64,000 nucleotides of DNA from Amphritea balenae. Its GTDB lineage: Bacteria > Pseudomonadota > Gammaproteobacteria > Pseudomonadales > Balneatricaceae. The DNA lies in assembly GCF_003858655.1 (NCBI RefSeq), contig NZ_RQXV01000003.1, forward strand, positions 186,001 through 250,000, in the 5' to 3' direction. Positions 24,617 to 33,947 of the stretch are shown here, piece by piece (within the stretch, counting starts at the first letter, position 1; the number at the start of each line of letters is the position of its first letter). Below the pieces are notes generated by a model. That model did no database searches, had not been told where the DNA came from, and saw only the letters and a program-made list of their open reading frames with translations. Position numbers and translations under genes: made by a program.

Positions 24617-25170
24617 TGTCAACAACAGATAGCACACCGGAGCAGGCAGAATACCGGTCATCCCAGATACCACGGTTCTGCCTGTTGCTACATGAGAACG
24701 AGCCTTTGCGGCCCAGCGGAACAGCGCCACTGATCAAAAGCTGCCTACCCGATACGCTTAGCTTCATCTGGCAACGTAAAGAGATCGACTCTGAGTTTCT
24801 GAGGTTGCTGGACGACCCCCAGTATCAACCCTATTTAATCTTTCCTGCAGACCGACCCGGCACACAACACCGGACGGTGAATAAACTGATAAGCAGTGAT
24901 CGTCGCCCCCTGTTCATCATTCCTGATGGTACCTGGAAAGAGGTTCGGAAAATTGTTCGTAAAAGCCCCTATCTGGATCAGCTACCTATGCTGAGCCTGA
25001 CCCCTGACAGTAGTACGGAATACCGGTTACGCCGCAACCCGGACCGGGATCATCTTTGTACCAGTGAGATCGCCGAACTATTGTTAAAGCCTTTTCAGCC
25101 AAAGCTAAGCTTTGCACTTCAGCAAGCATTGCAACAATTTCAGCTCGATTATTATCAAACACAAGATTAG
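24616..25170 (+). CDS. DTW domain-containing protein (TapT/YfiP-related)
   Basis: Member of the DTW family, which includes the tRNA-uridine aminocarboxypropyltransferase TapT that makes acp3U at position 47 of tRNAs. Visible are IIPDGTWKEVRKIVRKSP (the DTW motif in the D-G-T-W form), LRRNP and LCTSEIAELLL. The Cys cluster near the N-terminus of longer relatives is absent and the protein, at 184 residues, is shorter than E. coli YfiP, so its substrate may differ. It is translationally coupled to the DUF4139 gene. Its end overlaps by four bases the end of the convergent Sel1 gene. Confidence 0.8.
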   Translation: MSTTDSTPEQAEYRSSQIPRFCLLLHENEPLRPSGTAPLIKSCLPDTLSFIWQRKEIDSEFLRLLDDPQYQPYLIFPADRPGTQHRTVNKLISSDRRPLFIIPDGTWKEVRKIVRKSPYLDQLPMLSLTPDSSTEYRLRRNPDRDHLCTSEIAELLLKPFQPKLSFALQQALQQFQLDYYQTQD

Positions 25171-25646
25171 CCCTGGGCTGTAATACCTGTCAGTTTCGCC
25201 TGCCAGAAGCCCGCCTCAGACTCTGATACATCCAGTCCTAGTTCACCCTCAGAATAAGCATCGACCATTCGTCGTAACGCCAGAACATGACCCTGTTCTG
25301 CCGCTGCCTGATAATAACGACAGGCTTTTTCCTGCGACATAGGAAAATTCTGATAACCCTGTTCAAAGATCTTCCCCATCTGGTAAGCCGCTTTCATATC
25401 CCCTTTATCTGCCGCACGCTCCAGATAGATAGCCCCCTGCACCTTATTTGTTTCTCCCTCACCACGGTAAAACAGCAAATGCCCATAGACTGAAAGAGCC
25501 CGGACACTGCCATTATCTGCGGCATAACGAAATAGCTTCATCACTAAGCGGTGCTTACGGGGTGATTTTTTAAACAACGGCATACGAAAAAGTTGAAAGC
25601 TAATCCAGCCCAGTAAAGGTGCTAACAGAGTCATAACAAGCCGCAT
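25167..25646 (-). CDS. Sel1-repeat membrane-anchored protein
   Basis: 159-residue protein with an N-terminal membrane segment (about 3-20, LLAPLLGWISFQLF) and at least three Sel1-like repeats, each with the A-x-x-x-L/Y-G/A pattern: GSVRALSVYGHLLFYRG, GDMKAAYQMGKIFEQG and GHVLALRRMVDAYSEG. These form alpha/alpha hairpins that mediate protein contacts. The partner is unknown. It converges on the DTW gene. Confidence 0.82.
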   Translation of the reverse strand: MRLVMTLLAPLLGWISFQLFRMPLFKKSPRKHRLVMKLFRYAADNGSVRALSVYGHLLFYRGEGETNKVQGAIYLERAADKGDMKAAYQMGKIFEQGYQNFPMSQEKACRYYQAAAEQGHVLALRRMVDAYSEGELGLDVSESEAGFWQAKLTGITAQG

Positions 25647-26228
25647 ATAAAATCCTGTAAATCATGAATACTTAACCAATACAATATCAGATATGCGGAG
25701 GAGTCGACTAACAAGTCCGAAACACCTCTGGCTTTCAGAGCAATTCGAGATCAAGGCAGCTTACCCAAAGGGCATGATAATTACAGGCATGCTGGTGGCC
25801 TGTCGAAAATAGCTAACGTAGAGATCGTTTTGCTCTGTAAGCCCCCCTCTTTTGAAAAGAGGGGGCAGGCACTAAAATAGTCTCCTGCGGTGTCAGGCAG
25901 CTTGGAAAGGATTAATCATTCCGCTGCGCTACCTTCCGTGCATTAGACTATTTTTGTGCCTGAAGAGAAAGATTCGGACTTATTAGTAGATTCCTGGATT
26001 AAAACCAACAAAAACTGTGTCTTTAGTGTACTTCGACTATCACTTGCTATAACCCGTTTATTACGCTTAAATCATTATCAGTTTTTGAATAGACATTTAT
26101 TTTTTTATACTCTAATGGAATAAACCAAGTACAAAGTTGAGCCTTCGCAAGTAAGCGCACTTTGTGCCTGGTCGCTTTATCGTAAGCCACTCTTAGTAAG
26201 CCACTTTGGCGTAGTGACAGGAACTAAT
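25647..26228. other. Intergenic region with terminal-inverted-repeat element
   Basis: 580 bp between the Sel1 and cysK genes with no supported gene. It holds the 279-bp inverted-repeat element described separately. The right part (26085-26111) has a TTGAAT and TATACT pair spaced 15 bp, a weak candidate for the cysK promoter. Confidence 0.5.
25708..25986. mobile_element. Second MITE-like element with inverted ends and internal hairpin
   Basis: The ends CTAACAAGTCCGAAAC and GATTCGGACTTATTAG are reverse complements at 14 of 16 positions, bounding 279 bp. Inside, CAGGCACTAAAATAGTC (about 25866) and GACTATTTTTGTGCCTG (about 25947) form another 17-bp inverted pair with one mismatch. No ORF. The ends differ from those of the element at 789-1056, so it belongs to another family. 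Confidence 0.5.
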
Positions 26229-27197
26229 ATGAAAACCTTTGAAGATAACTCACTGACCATTGGTGCAACTCCTCTGGTACATCTGAACCGAATTGCTCCA
26301 GGAAAAAAAATCTTTGCCAAGCTGGAAAGCCGTAACCCGGCAGGATCAGTGAAATGTCGTATCGGTGCTAATATGATCTGGGCCGCTGAAAAAGATGGCT
26401 CACTAAAACCCGGCATGACGCTGGTCGAACCAACCTCGGGTAACACCGGTGTTGCTCTGGCATTTGTTGCTGCATCCCGGGGTTATAATCTGGCCCTCAC
26501 TATGCCCTCTTCTATGAGCCTTGAACGTCGTCAGTTAATGAAGGCACTAGGTGCAGAGATTGTACTGACCGAACCGGCAAAGGGTATGAAAGGCGCCATT
26601 GAAAAAGCACAGCAACTGGTCGACAGTAATTCTGATACTCACCTGATGCTGCAACAGTTTGAAAATCCGGCGAACCCGGCTATTCATGAGCAGACGACCG
26701 GTCCGGAAATATGGAATGATACCGATGGCGGTATTGATGTACTGGTATCGGGTGTCGGTACCGGCGGTACTATTTCAGGTATCTCCCGTTATATTAAGCA
26801 GCAACAAGGTAAAGCGATCACATCTGTCGCTGTAGAGCCGGTAGACTCACCGGTTATAACCCAGGCCCGCAATGGCGAAGAACTGACGCCATCACCCCAT
26901 AAAATCCAGGGTATCGGCGCGGGTTTCATCCCTAAGAACCTGGATCTTTCGATAGTTGACCAGGTCGAACAGGTTAGCAATGACGATGCCATTAATATGG
27001 CTCGCCAACTGATGACTCAGGAAGGCATTCTCGCAGGTATCTCCTGTGGTGCTGCGATTACTGCAGCTATTCGTCAAGCTGAGTTACCGGAAAATGCCGA
27101 TAAGATGATTGTTGTCATTTTGCCGGACTCAGGTGAACGATACCTGTCTACCCCGCTGTTCGAAGGTATGTTCAGCGACAATGAAAAGGTGCAGTAA
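26229..27197 (+). CDS. cysK: Cysteine synthase A
   Basis: PLP enzyme forming cysteine from O-acetylserine and sulfide. The PLP lysine is Lys42 in GSVKCRIG, the substrate loop EPTSGNTG is at 67-74, and [10 protein letters not shown] binds the cofactor phosphate. The C-terminal [12 protein letters not shown] is the CysK pattern. Starting at ATG 26229 with AGGAA upstream gives 322 residues, close to E. coli CysK; a GTG 15 bp earlier is less likely. It has no operon partner and ends in a strong terminator. The second cysteine synthase-type gene of the window. Confidence 0.95.
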   Translation: MKTFEDNSLTIGATPLVHLNRIAPGKKIFAKLESRNPAGSVKCRIGANMIWAAEKDGSLKPGMTLVEPTSGNTGVALAFVAASRGYNLALTMPSSMSLERRQLMKALGAEIVLTEPAKGMKGAIEKAQQLVDSNSDTHLMLQQFENPANPAIHEQTTGPEIWNDTDGGIDVLVSGVGTGGTISGISRYIKQQQGKAITSVAVEPVDSPVITQARNGEELTPSPHKIQGIGAGFIPKNLDLSIVDQVEQVSNDDAINMARQLMTQEGILAGISCGAAITAAIRQAELPENADKMIVVILPDSGERYLSTPLFEGMFSDNEKVQ

Positions 27198-27250
27198 TAA
27201 GCCTCCGCTGTAATAGCTATTGGTAAAGCCCATAATTATTACAGGCAGAA

Positions 27251-27277
27251 AAAAAACCGGACAATGTCCGGTTTTTT
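27251..27277 (+). terminator. Rho-independent terminator after cysK
   Basis: AAAAACCGGAC, short loop AAT, GTCCGGTTTTTT. It could act in both directions. Confidence 0.88.
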
Positions 27278-27324
27278 ATCTTACGAAATAATCAGTTAAG
27301 CTTATCTATTTCAGATCTTAGCTA

Positions 27325-27522
27325 TCAGTTAACCATCTTTCGAATTTCATCATGGCTGGGAAAGGTTGGCAGATGATCGACAAAGGTACGGCCATCACTC
27401 AGTTGTTTTACCGAATACCAGCGGGCTTTACGCTCCTGTCCTTCAAAATGACCGTCTACCTCAAAGTTTTCTCCGTCTACACCTAGTACAGCAATTGTTC
27501 TTGTTATCGCCTCGGTACGCAT
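27325..27522 (-). CDS. Small conserved hypothetical protein
   Basis: No family recognised with confidence. 65 residues starting at an ATG with GGAG 8 nt upstream. The frame continues upstream to 27648 but that part is Lys/Met-rich and unlikely to be coding. The product is soluble and beta-rich at the start (TIAVLGVDGENFEVDGHF), with ARWYSVKQLSDGRTFVDHLP in the middle. It lies between the cysK terminator and the DyP peroxidase gene. Confidence 0.6.
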   Translation of the reverse strand: MRTEAITRTIAVLGVDGENFEVDGHFEGQERKARWYSVKQLSDGRTFVDHLPTFPSHDEIRKMVN

Positions 27523-27700
27523 ATTCAGGCTCCGTCTTTTCTTTTTTGCACTCTGTTCGTCAGTCCCTTGCGTCCATTTTTTTGTGCTCTGACCTAAAAT
27601 CATTCTACAAAACATGTCACAGAATAATTTTCCTAATCCCTTAAGCATAGCCTAACAAGCGTTTCTGACAAATCGATGACAGTCGCTGTTGGTCTGCTAA

Positions 27701-28672
27701 TCAGGATTTCAGCGCCATGAGCCAGTCAACCGAAGGTGCAAAAAAAGCCTGCCCGGTTACAGCCTGACTGTAACCTAACAGGTGGTCCGCATGCCCATGC
27801 TCATCACCCCGAATCATACTATTCAACATCGATCTGAATGGCTCAGGGCTACGGCCATAAGAAGCAAACAACAGGCCTTTGCGGCTCAGATCACCGTAGG
27901 GCATGCTATGACGTAAAATCTCAACAGATTGCCCCTCAGCGTCTTTCAGCGAAACCCGCTTTGTATGGGAAAATGCAGCTTTATCTGCACTTGAATACTC
28001 AATATTATCCGCTTTAGTCCGGCCGATAATATCTTCCTGCTGCTTAACCTGAATCCGATTCCAGGCATCAAGATCATGCTCATAGCGCTGCAGGTGAATA
28101 TAACTGCCACCCGCAAACACAGCGTCATCATCTCCTACTACCGCAACGTCAATCCGGTGCTCACCTTCGGGGTTTTCAGTACCATCGACAAAACCTGTCA
28201 GGTCTCTGCTATCCAGATAACGAAAACCATGTACTTCTTCAACCAGACTGACAACACCGGATAACAGAGCAGATACCCGTGATGCCAGCTCATAGTTCAG
28301 ATCATGGCGTTCCGAGCGAATATGAAAAAGCAGATCTGCTGGCGTTTCAGGGGCCGATTGTTCAGCACTCATTTCTGGAAAATGAACCAGTTCAGCTGGC
28401 CGCTGTTCCGGACTCAGGAGGTTCCAGTAATGACTGCCAACCGCCACCGTGATATGCAGATCAGCCTCGGGATACTGACGTCGAAACTCAGTTTCAAGCT
28501 CAGGACAACTCGCCAATACAGAACTAACCTGACTTAGGGCATTGTCCGTACGTTCAGCATTCAGCGTTATGAAGATGGCATCACTGTTTGCCGCAGCGAT
28601 GACCCCTGACTGAAAACCCTTGTACTGATTCTGCTGAGGCTTATCCTTCTGAAACTGAGCCGTATCTGACAT
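27701..28672 (-). CDS. DyP-type heme peroxidase
   Basis: Dye-decolorising-type peroxidase, YfeX/EfeB clade without a Tat signal. The GxxDG motif is in GFVDGTENP (160-168, catalytic Asp163), the proximal heme ligand is His236 in FSHTKRV, and the distal Arg254 is in ILRHSMPYG. 323 residues matches cytoplasmic family members. It uses hydrogen peroxide to oxidise various substrates; a role in heme or peroxide metabolism is inferred. Single gene. Confidence 0.93.
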   Translation of the reverse strand: MSDTAQFQKDKPQQNQYKGFQSGVIAAANSDAIFITLNAERTDNALSQVSSVLASCPELETEFRRQYPEADLHITVAVGSHYWNLLSPEQRPAELVHFPEMSAEQSAPETPADLLFHIRSERHDLNYELASRVSALLSGVVSLVEEVHGFRYLDSRDLTGFVDGTENPEGEHRIDVAVVGDDDAVFAGGSYIHLQRYEHDLDAWNRIQVKQQEDIIGRTKADNIEYSSADKAAFSHTKRVSLKDAEGQSVEILRHSMPYGDLSRKGLLFASYGRSPEPFRSMLNSMIRGDEHGHADHLLGYSQAVTGQAFFAPSVDWLMALKS

Positions 28673-28785
28673 GGTCTTGCTCCTGACATAACTGATTCAT
28701 TTAATACAGTATAAAAGCTCAAGAGCTGAAGGTATGTTTAACTCTTGCTATAGCTGCTATTGAAATTAAGTATTAACATTCCTGT

Positions 28786-31700
28786 TCACGCTTTATTAAC
28801 CGGTACGACTGGTGACAAGGATCCATCTGACAGATCGTCTGAGAGCGTTTCCCGCTCAGTAAAGCCAAAATCCTCAAGAATACTGTACGCCGCAGGCAAC
28901 ACCATCAATAGCAGCACTGTTGCTGTCATCATGCCAAACACCAGGCTGCAAACTAATGGTACTAACACCTGCGCCTGAAGACTGGTTTCAGATAGCAGCG
29001 GCAGCATACCTGCCACAGTGGTAACTGAGGTGAGAAAAATAGCTCTGAACCGGTCACGCACCGCCTGCCCGGCCGCATCATGCAGGCTCATACCTTCCAG
29101 ACTGCGGCTTTTAACAAACTCCACCAGCAATATAGAGTCATTCACCACGACGCCGGCCAGCGCAACAAAGCCGATCATACTGGGTAAACTCAGATCCAAC
29201 CCCATCAGCATATGCCCCCAAACCACACCGATAAAGGCTAAAGGAATATTCAGCAATACGATCACCGGCTCCTTATAATTGGCAAACTGAAAGCTCAATA
29301 GCAGGTAGACACCCGCAAGCCCCAGTAAGAAACCACTGACAACCGAACCACTGGTTTCCTGATCATTCTTTACCTCACCTTCCAAACTAAAACTGATACC
29401 TGGATAACGCTCGGTCAGCTGAGTCAGGTAGTTCAGCTTAATATCACTGATCACTGCCGATGTATTTGCCAGCGACGAATCCACATCACCGGTTACAGTA
29501 ACCGTGCGCTGATGGTTAATACGTACTATGCGGGAGTATTCTCGTTGAGATGCAACATTAGCAATGGCAGTCAGCGGGATATCCTCACCCGCCGAATTGA
29601 AAATGGTCAGGTTTTCAAATTCAGTAAAAGCCTGGGATGCTTCATTATCCAATTTGACATTTATCTCGTAAGCTTCGTTACCGCGATACACATCACTAAC
29701 CTTAACACCCTGATATGCCGCTCGTAGCTGCGAGGCCAGCTGTTGTGCGTTCAGACCTGAGTTAAGTGCGCCAGCCTGCAGCTCAACCCGCAATTGAGGC
29801 TTACCGGGACGCAGATCCGACATCACATTACTAACGCCGGTATAGCCTTTTATCCAGCCCTGTAATTGCCAGGATGCCTGATACAACTGATCAAGATCCT
29901 CGCCCTGCAGTCGGATCGAGATCGCCTGTCCGGCAGGCCCCATAACAGGTTCTTTAAACTGCACTGCAATTGCATCTCTGAATTGCGGTGAGTTTTTCAG
30001 CCACAAACGTTTCAGCTCGACTAATGAAGTATGACGTTTCTCTGCGTCCAGCAGATCAAGGCTAATGGTCGCCAGATGTTCACCTTCTTCATTGGCATCA
30101 GCATTACTACTGAAAGTCACCAACCTGTTACGCACCAACTTTCCATCAGGCTCTGGCGGCAGGCTGGCCAGGGATTGATCCAGGCTAAATAATAGCTGAT
30201 TCACTACCTCTTCCGTACGTTCAAAGGGGGTCCCCTGAGGCAGCATTATACGCGCCTGTAACCGGTTTCCTTCTATATCGGGAAAGCCTTTAAACTTCAC
30301 TACCCCGGCAGCCATCATACCGACCGAAATAATCAGCATAAAGATCGCCATAGCAACACTGAAATAGCGGTAACGGATCGACCAGTCGGCCATCTTTCCA
30401 ACCCGATCTCTGAGCTTTGCAAAGCCAGCCTCAAAACGGTCACGCCAACCCGCCTCATCGGATTCTGACTGACGACTCAACGAATGTTGCAGATGATGTG
30501 GCAGGATCAGAAACGCTTCGATCAGACTGACAGTGAGCACCGCCAGTAAGACCACAGGTAGCACACCAAGAATCTGTCCCATGTCACCTTTAAGGAATAG
30601 CAAACTCCCAAACAGAATAGCTGAGGTTATAAACGAAGAACTAATCCCCCGGGCAACTTTCTGTATACCATCAACCGCGGCCTGAAAAGGGGTTTTCCCC
30701 TTACGGAACTCGGTTTCGATACTCTCAGAGAGTACGATCGCATCATCCATCAGAATACCGATCGCCATCAACAACGCGACCATGGAGATCATATTGATAC
30801 TAATACCAATAGCCGACATCACGACTAATCCGCCAAGGAACGAAATAGGTAATCCCATCGCGACCCAGAAGGTGTAGCGCCAGCCAAAGAACATAAACAG
30901 CGTCAGCGTTGCCAATAACAAGCCCTGCCAGCCATTAGTTAACAGCAACGACAAACGGTCTTTTACGATAGAAGCCGCATCCTGGGTAATGACCAGAGAC
31001 GTGCCTTCCGGTAAACGACTATTCTCCAGGTCGGTAAATTGTTTGACTGCATTGAAGACCTTAAGCGAATCATCGCTGCTATTCTTACTGATCTCAATCA
31101 GAGCTGCCGGCAGACCATTCAATTCTATGCGCTGCTCAGGTACTTCAAACAGATCTTCTACTGTTGCGATATCTCCCAGCCGTAACTGGCCACCTTGTTC
31201 TGTGGTGAGAATAACCAGATCTTCCAGCTCAGCTACGCTGCGCCGGGCATTTTCAATCCGCACCTGATAAGTGCCATGCAGGGCATCGATATCACCGGCA
31301 GGCAGATCCAGCGCCTGAGTCCGGATAAGGTTAGCAATATCATCAATACTGAGTTTATATTGCCGCAGGGCATAGGGTTTTACACTGACGCTCAGCTCAT
31401 GCTCAGAAAAACCAGTCACGGTCGCTATGGGCACGCCCGGTAAAGCCAATAATTTATTACGGTAGTACTCTGCCAGCGCTTTCAGCTCCACCATGGTCGC
31501 ATCAGATGAGATCGCAACACTCACCACCGGCTCAGTTCGTCCCAACTCCTTTACAACCGGATCTTCTGCATCTGAAGGAAAGTCCGTTATCGCATCTACC
31601 GCCGCATTAACATCATCGACAAACTGCTTAATGTCGCCGGACTCCTGCATATCAAGTGTCAGCGTACCCAGGTTATCCCGCGCTTCACACTTCTGCTCGT

Positions 31701-31926
31701 CCATAAAACTGATGCCGTCGGTGGCATCTTCGAGTCTGTTACAGATGCCATCTTCCACATCTGATGGACTGGCTCCCGGATAGGCTACAGTGACACTCAC
31801 CCGGTTCAGGTCAACTTCGGGGAAAGTCTCTTTTTTCAATGTTGGCAGAGCCACCAGACCAAGCAATACGATCGCCACCATGAGAATATTTCCGGCGGTA
31901 GGATGCCCGGCAAAGAAACGAATCAT
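28786..31926 (-). CDS. RND efflux transporter permease
   Basis: Inner-membrane proton-driven pump of the AcrB-like RND superfamily, 1046 residues with the duplicated 12-helix layout and two large periplasmic loops. TM4 keeps the proton-relay pair in GILMDDAIVLSE. The TM10 region reads GVVVNDSILLVEF, where AcrB has a Lys, so the relay differs. The N-terminal FPEVDLNRVSVTVAYPGASP is typical. Its start overlaps the stop of the adaptor gene (TAATG). There is no outer-membrane channel gene here, so a TolC-like partner is elsewhere. The substrate is unknown. Confidence 0.94.
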   Translation of the reverse strand: MIRFFAGHPTAGNILMVAIVLLGLVALPTLKKETFPEVDLNRVSVTVAYPGASPSDVEDGICNRLEDATDGISFMDEQKCEARDNLGTLTLDMQESGDIKQFVDDVNAAVDAITDFPSDAEDPVVKELGRTEPVVSVAISSDATMVELKALAEYYRNKLLALPGVPIATVTGFSEHELSVSVKPYALRQYKLSIDDIANLIRTQALDLPAGDIDALHGTYQVRIENARRSVAELEDLVILTTEQGGQLRLGDIATVEDLFEVPEQRIELNGLPAALIEISKNSSDDSLKVFNAVKQFTDLENSRLPEGTSLVITQDAASIVKDRLSLLLTNGWQGLLLATLTLFMFFGWRYTFWVAMGLPISFLGGLVVMSAIGISINMISMVALLMAIGILMDDAIVLSESIETEFRKGKTPFQAAVDGIQKVARGISSSFITSAILFGSLLFLKGDMGQILGVLPVVLLAVLTVSLIEAFLILPHHLQHSLSRQSESDEAGWRDRFEAGFAKLRDRVGKMADWSIRYRYFSVAMAIFMLIISVGMMAAGVVKFKGFPDIEGNRLQARIMLPQGTPFERTEEVVNQLLFSLDQSLASLPPEPDGKLVRNRLVTFSSNADANEEGEHLATISLDLLDAEKRHTSLVELKRLWLKNSPQFRDAIAVQFKEPVMGPAGQAISIRLQGEDLDQLYQASWQLQGWIKGYTGVSNVMSDLRPGKPQLRVELQAGALNSGLNAQQLASQLRAAYQGVKVSDVYRGNEAYEINVKLDNEASQAFTEFENLTIFNSAGEDIPLTAIANVASQREYSRIVRINHQRTVTVTGDVDSSLANTSAVISDIKLNYLTQLTERYPGISFSLEGEVKNDQETSGSVVSGFLLGLAGVYLLLSFQFANYKEPVIVLLNIPLAFIGVVWGHMLMGLDLSLPSMIGFVALAGVVVNDSILLVEFVKSRSLEGMSLHDAAGQAVRDRFRAIFLTSVTTVAGMLPLLSETSLQAQVLVPLVCSLVFGMMTATVLLLMVLPAAYSILEDFGFTERETLSDDLSDGSLSPVVPVNKA

Positions 31927-33290
31927 TATTCAGCACTCCCGCTAAATGCCAGATCAGCATCGGAGGCAACCGCGTTTAGTTCTTCCTGATAACGAGGTTC
32001 CGTTACCGGCGCCAGTGGCATCCCCTTTATCACCGGAATCAGGTCATTCACTATCACCTTATCCCCCTCAGTCAGCCCCTCTGAGATAAGCGCAAAATCG
32101 CCCTGGGTAAACAGAACTTCTATCGCCCTGATTTCAAGCTTTTGATCTTTTCCTACCAGATAAACACGACCTTCATGGATCGCTTTACGGGGAATAATCA
32201 GCGCATCTATCGCCGGTGCATAGAGGTCAACCGCGGTATACATTCCCTTAATCAGGGGAGGTCTTTTACCTGGAATTATTTTTTCATAAGGATTATCTAC
32301 CGCCACGACAATGCCCAGCGTCCGACGTACCGGATCGATAGATTCAGAGAAACGCACAACCTCAGCCTGCCAAACGGCCTGTTCCTGCCCTCCAACTAAA
32401 CTTACCTTAGCTTTCAGCCCTAGTTGCTGCAGAGCCTCTCCCATTTTCGCCGTAGACAAATTTGCACCACTGACCAACTTAGCCATCTGCTGTATAGGCA
32501 GTTGTGCTGTAATCTCAACCCGATCAGTCGCCAGGGCTTCAAACAGTGCAGTGCCGGTCGAAACATACTCACCCTTTTCGACAGGCACAGTGCCAATTCG
32601 AGCATCAAATGGCATATAAAGCTCAGTACGTCCCAGGTTGGTTTGCTGACTGCGTACCTGCTGGGATGCTCGTTCAATCTGAGCCTGCGCCGATGCCCTG
32701 CGGCTGACATAGGTATTCAACTGACCTTGCAGATCCGAGACATTTTGCTGTAGCTGCAATACATTCTGCTTTTCAGCATCCATTACCGAGCGCGCAATCA
32801 AACGCTTTTCCCACAGCTCCTGAATTCGCTGTAGCTCTTTTCGTCCTACGTTCAGGTTGTCCTGAGCCAGACGCAACGAACGTCGACTGGTTTTTTCCTC
32901 TTCATCCAACTGCTGTAACGAGGACAGGTTGGATTTCAGATCTGCTTCACTCTGCTTCAGCGATACCTCTACATCTTCCGGGTCTATTCGTAACACCAGA
33001 GTACCAGCAGAGATACTGCCGCCTGACTTTAGATCGGGATGCATATAGCTGATCTTGCCACTCACTTCGGCTCTGTTTTGCAAAGCGACACTGTGCTCTA
33101 CGCTGCCATATGCCGTTGTCATCGGATGTATTTTCTGTGCAACTACATCAATCACATCTACCTGTTTAGGTGCCAGTTCAGCACTCTGACGCTCTACCGG
33201 TGCTTTATTACGTACCATCAACATAACAATGAGAACGGCCAGCGCTACAACACCAAAAAATACCAGCGGCTTTTGAAAAAATGCTTTCAT
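31926..33290 (-). CDS. RND efflux periplasmic adaptor (membrane fusion protein)
   Basis: Adaptor linking the RND pump to an outer-membrane channel. An N-terminal membrane anchor (about 9-27) is followed by a lipoyl half-motif, a long coiled-coil hairpin (about 110-215, rich in Gln/Leu/Glu such as QLDEEEKTSRRSLRLAQ), a beta-barrel domain and a C-terminal membrane-proximal domain. 454 residues is long for the family. Transcribed first; the permease follows with overlapping codons. Confidence 0.92.
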   Translation of the reverse strand: MKAFFQKPLVFFGVVALAVLIVMLMVRNKAPVERQSAELAPKQVDVIDVVAQKIHPMTTAYGSVEHSVALQNRAEVSGKISYMHPDLKSGGSISAGTLVLRIDPEDVEVSLKQSEADLKSNLSSLQQLDEEEKTSRRSLRLAQDNLNVGRKELQRIQELWEKRLIARSVMDAEKQNVLQLQQNVSDLQGQLNTYVSRRASAQAQIERASQQVRSQQTNLGRTELYMPFDARIGTVPVEKGEYVSTGTALFEALATDRVEITAQLPIQQMAKLVSGANLSTAKMGEALQQLGLKAKVSLVGGQEQAVWQAEVVRFSESIDPVRRTLGIVVAVDNPYEKIIPGKRPPLIKGMYTAVDLYAPAIDALIIPRKAIHEGRVYLVGKDQKLEIRAIEVLFTQGDFALISEGLTEGDKVIVNDLIPVIKGMPLAPVTEPRYQEELNAVASDADLAFSGSAE

Positions 33291-33489
33291 GTGCGTATTC
33301 CAGACAGGAAGTATAAAAAAAGATCAATATCAACAGTATATAGCAACCGAATTTGCTACCGACAAACTTTACAGTAATTTACAAACAGCCTTTGTCGCAG
33401 AGCCTTTTAAAAGAACCGTTAACTAAACTGTTAAGCAGAGCAACGAAATAATTGAGATGAATCAGGAAGAAAAGTTTAAGCAAGAGAAG

Positions 33490-33885
33490 TTAACGATAAA
33501 GCTGTTCTGATCCGTACTTCAGCTCCAGGGGTAAACGCTCTTTGCGACTCATTCCTTTGACCACCAGGCCATAGGAACGATCAATCATTCGTTCAACTTC
33601 ACCTGCGGGAATAGAACCATCCAACATGACCGTATTCCAGTGACGCTTATTCATATGATAGCCGGGCAATACCGCATCAAAAATATCACGCAGCATCACT
33701 GCTTCTTCAGGATCGCACTTGAGGTTCATATGGGCGATGGGGTTATCTTGCAGATCCCGTTCATGGGTAAGGGTGGCAAACATTTTATTGCGCACCTTGA
33801 ATACCGCTACATGAGGGTAAAAAGGGAAATCCTCCCAGGCATCAGGGCGGCTTAAAAGATAATCCCGGGCCGTGTCATACTGCAT
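33490..33885 (-). CDS. MmcQ/YjbR family DNA-binding protein
   Basis: 131-residue protein of the YjbR (CyaY-like fold) family. The family pattern is present: the N-terminal DYLLSRPDAWEDFPFYPHV, then KMFATLTH, HMNLKCDPEEAVMLRD, and HMNKRHWNTVMLDGSIPAGE (the KxHW motif), with SYGLVVK near the end. DNA binding is reported for the fold. No operon partner; it lies between the RND pump and the ATP-grasp operon. Confidence 0.92.
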   Translation of the reverse strand: MQYDTARDYLLSRPDAWEDFPFYPHVAVFKVRNKMFATLTHERDLQDNPIAHMNLKCDPEEAVMLRDIFDAVLPGYHMNKRHWNTVMLDGSIPAGEVERMIDRSYGLVVKGMSRKERLPLELKYGSEQLYR

Positions 33886-33947
33886 CTGGCATTCCTCTGC
33901 ACAGTTCCTGCTCAGTACACATTGAACAATGTTGCCAACCTATTCTG

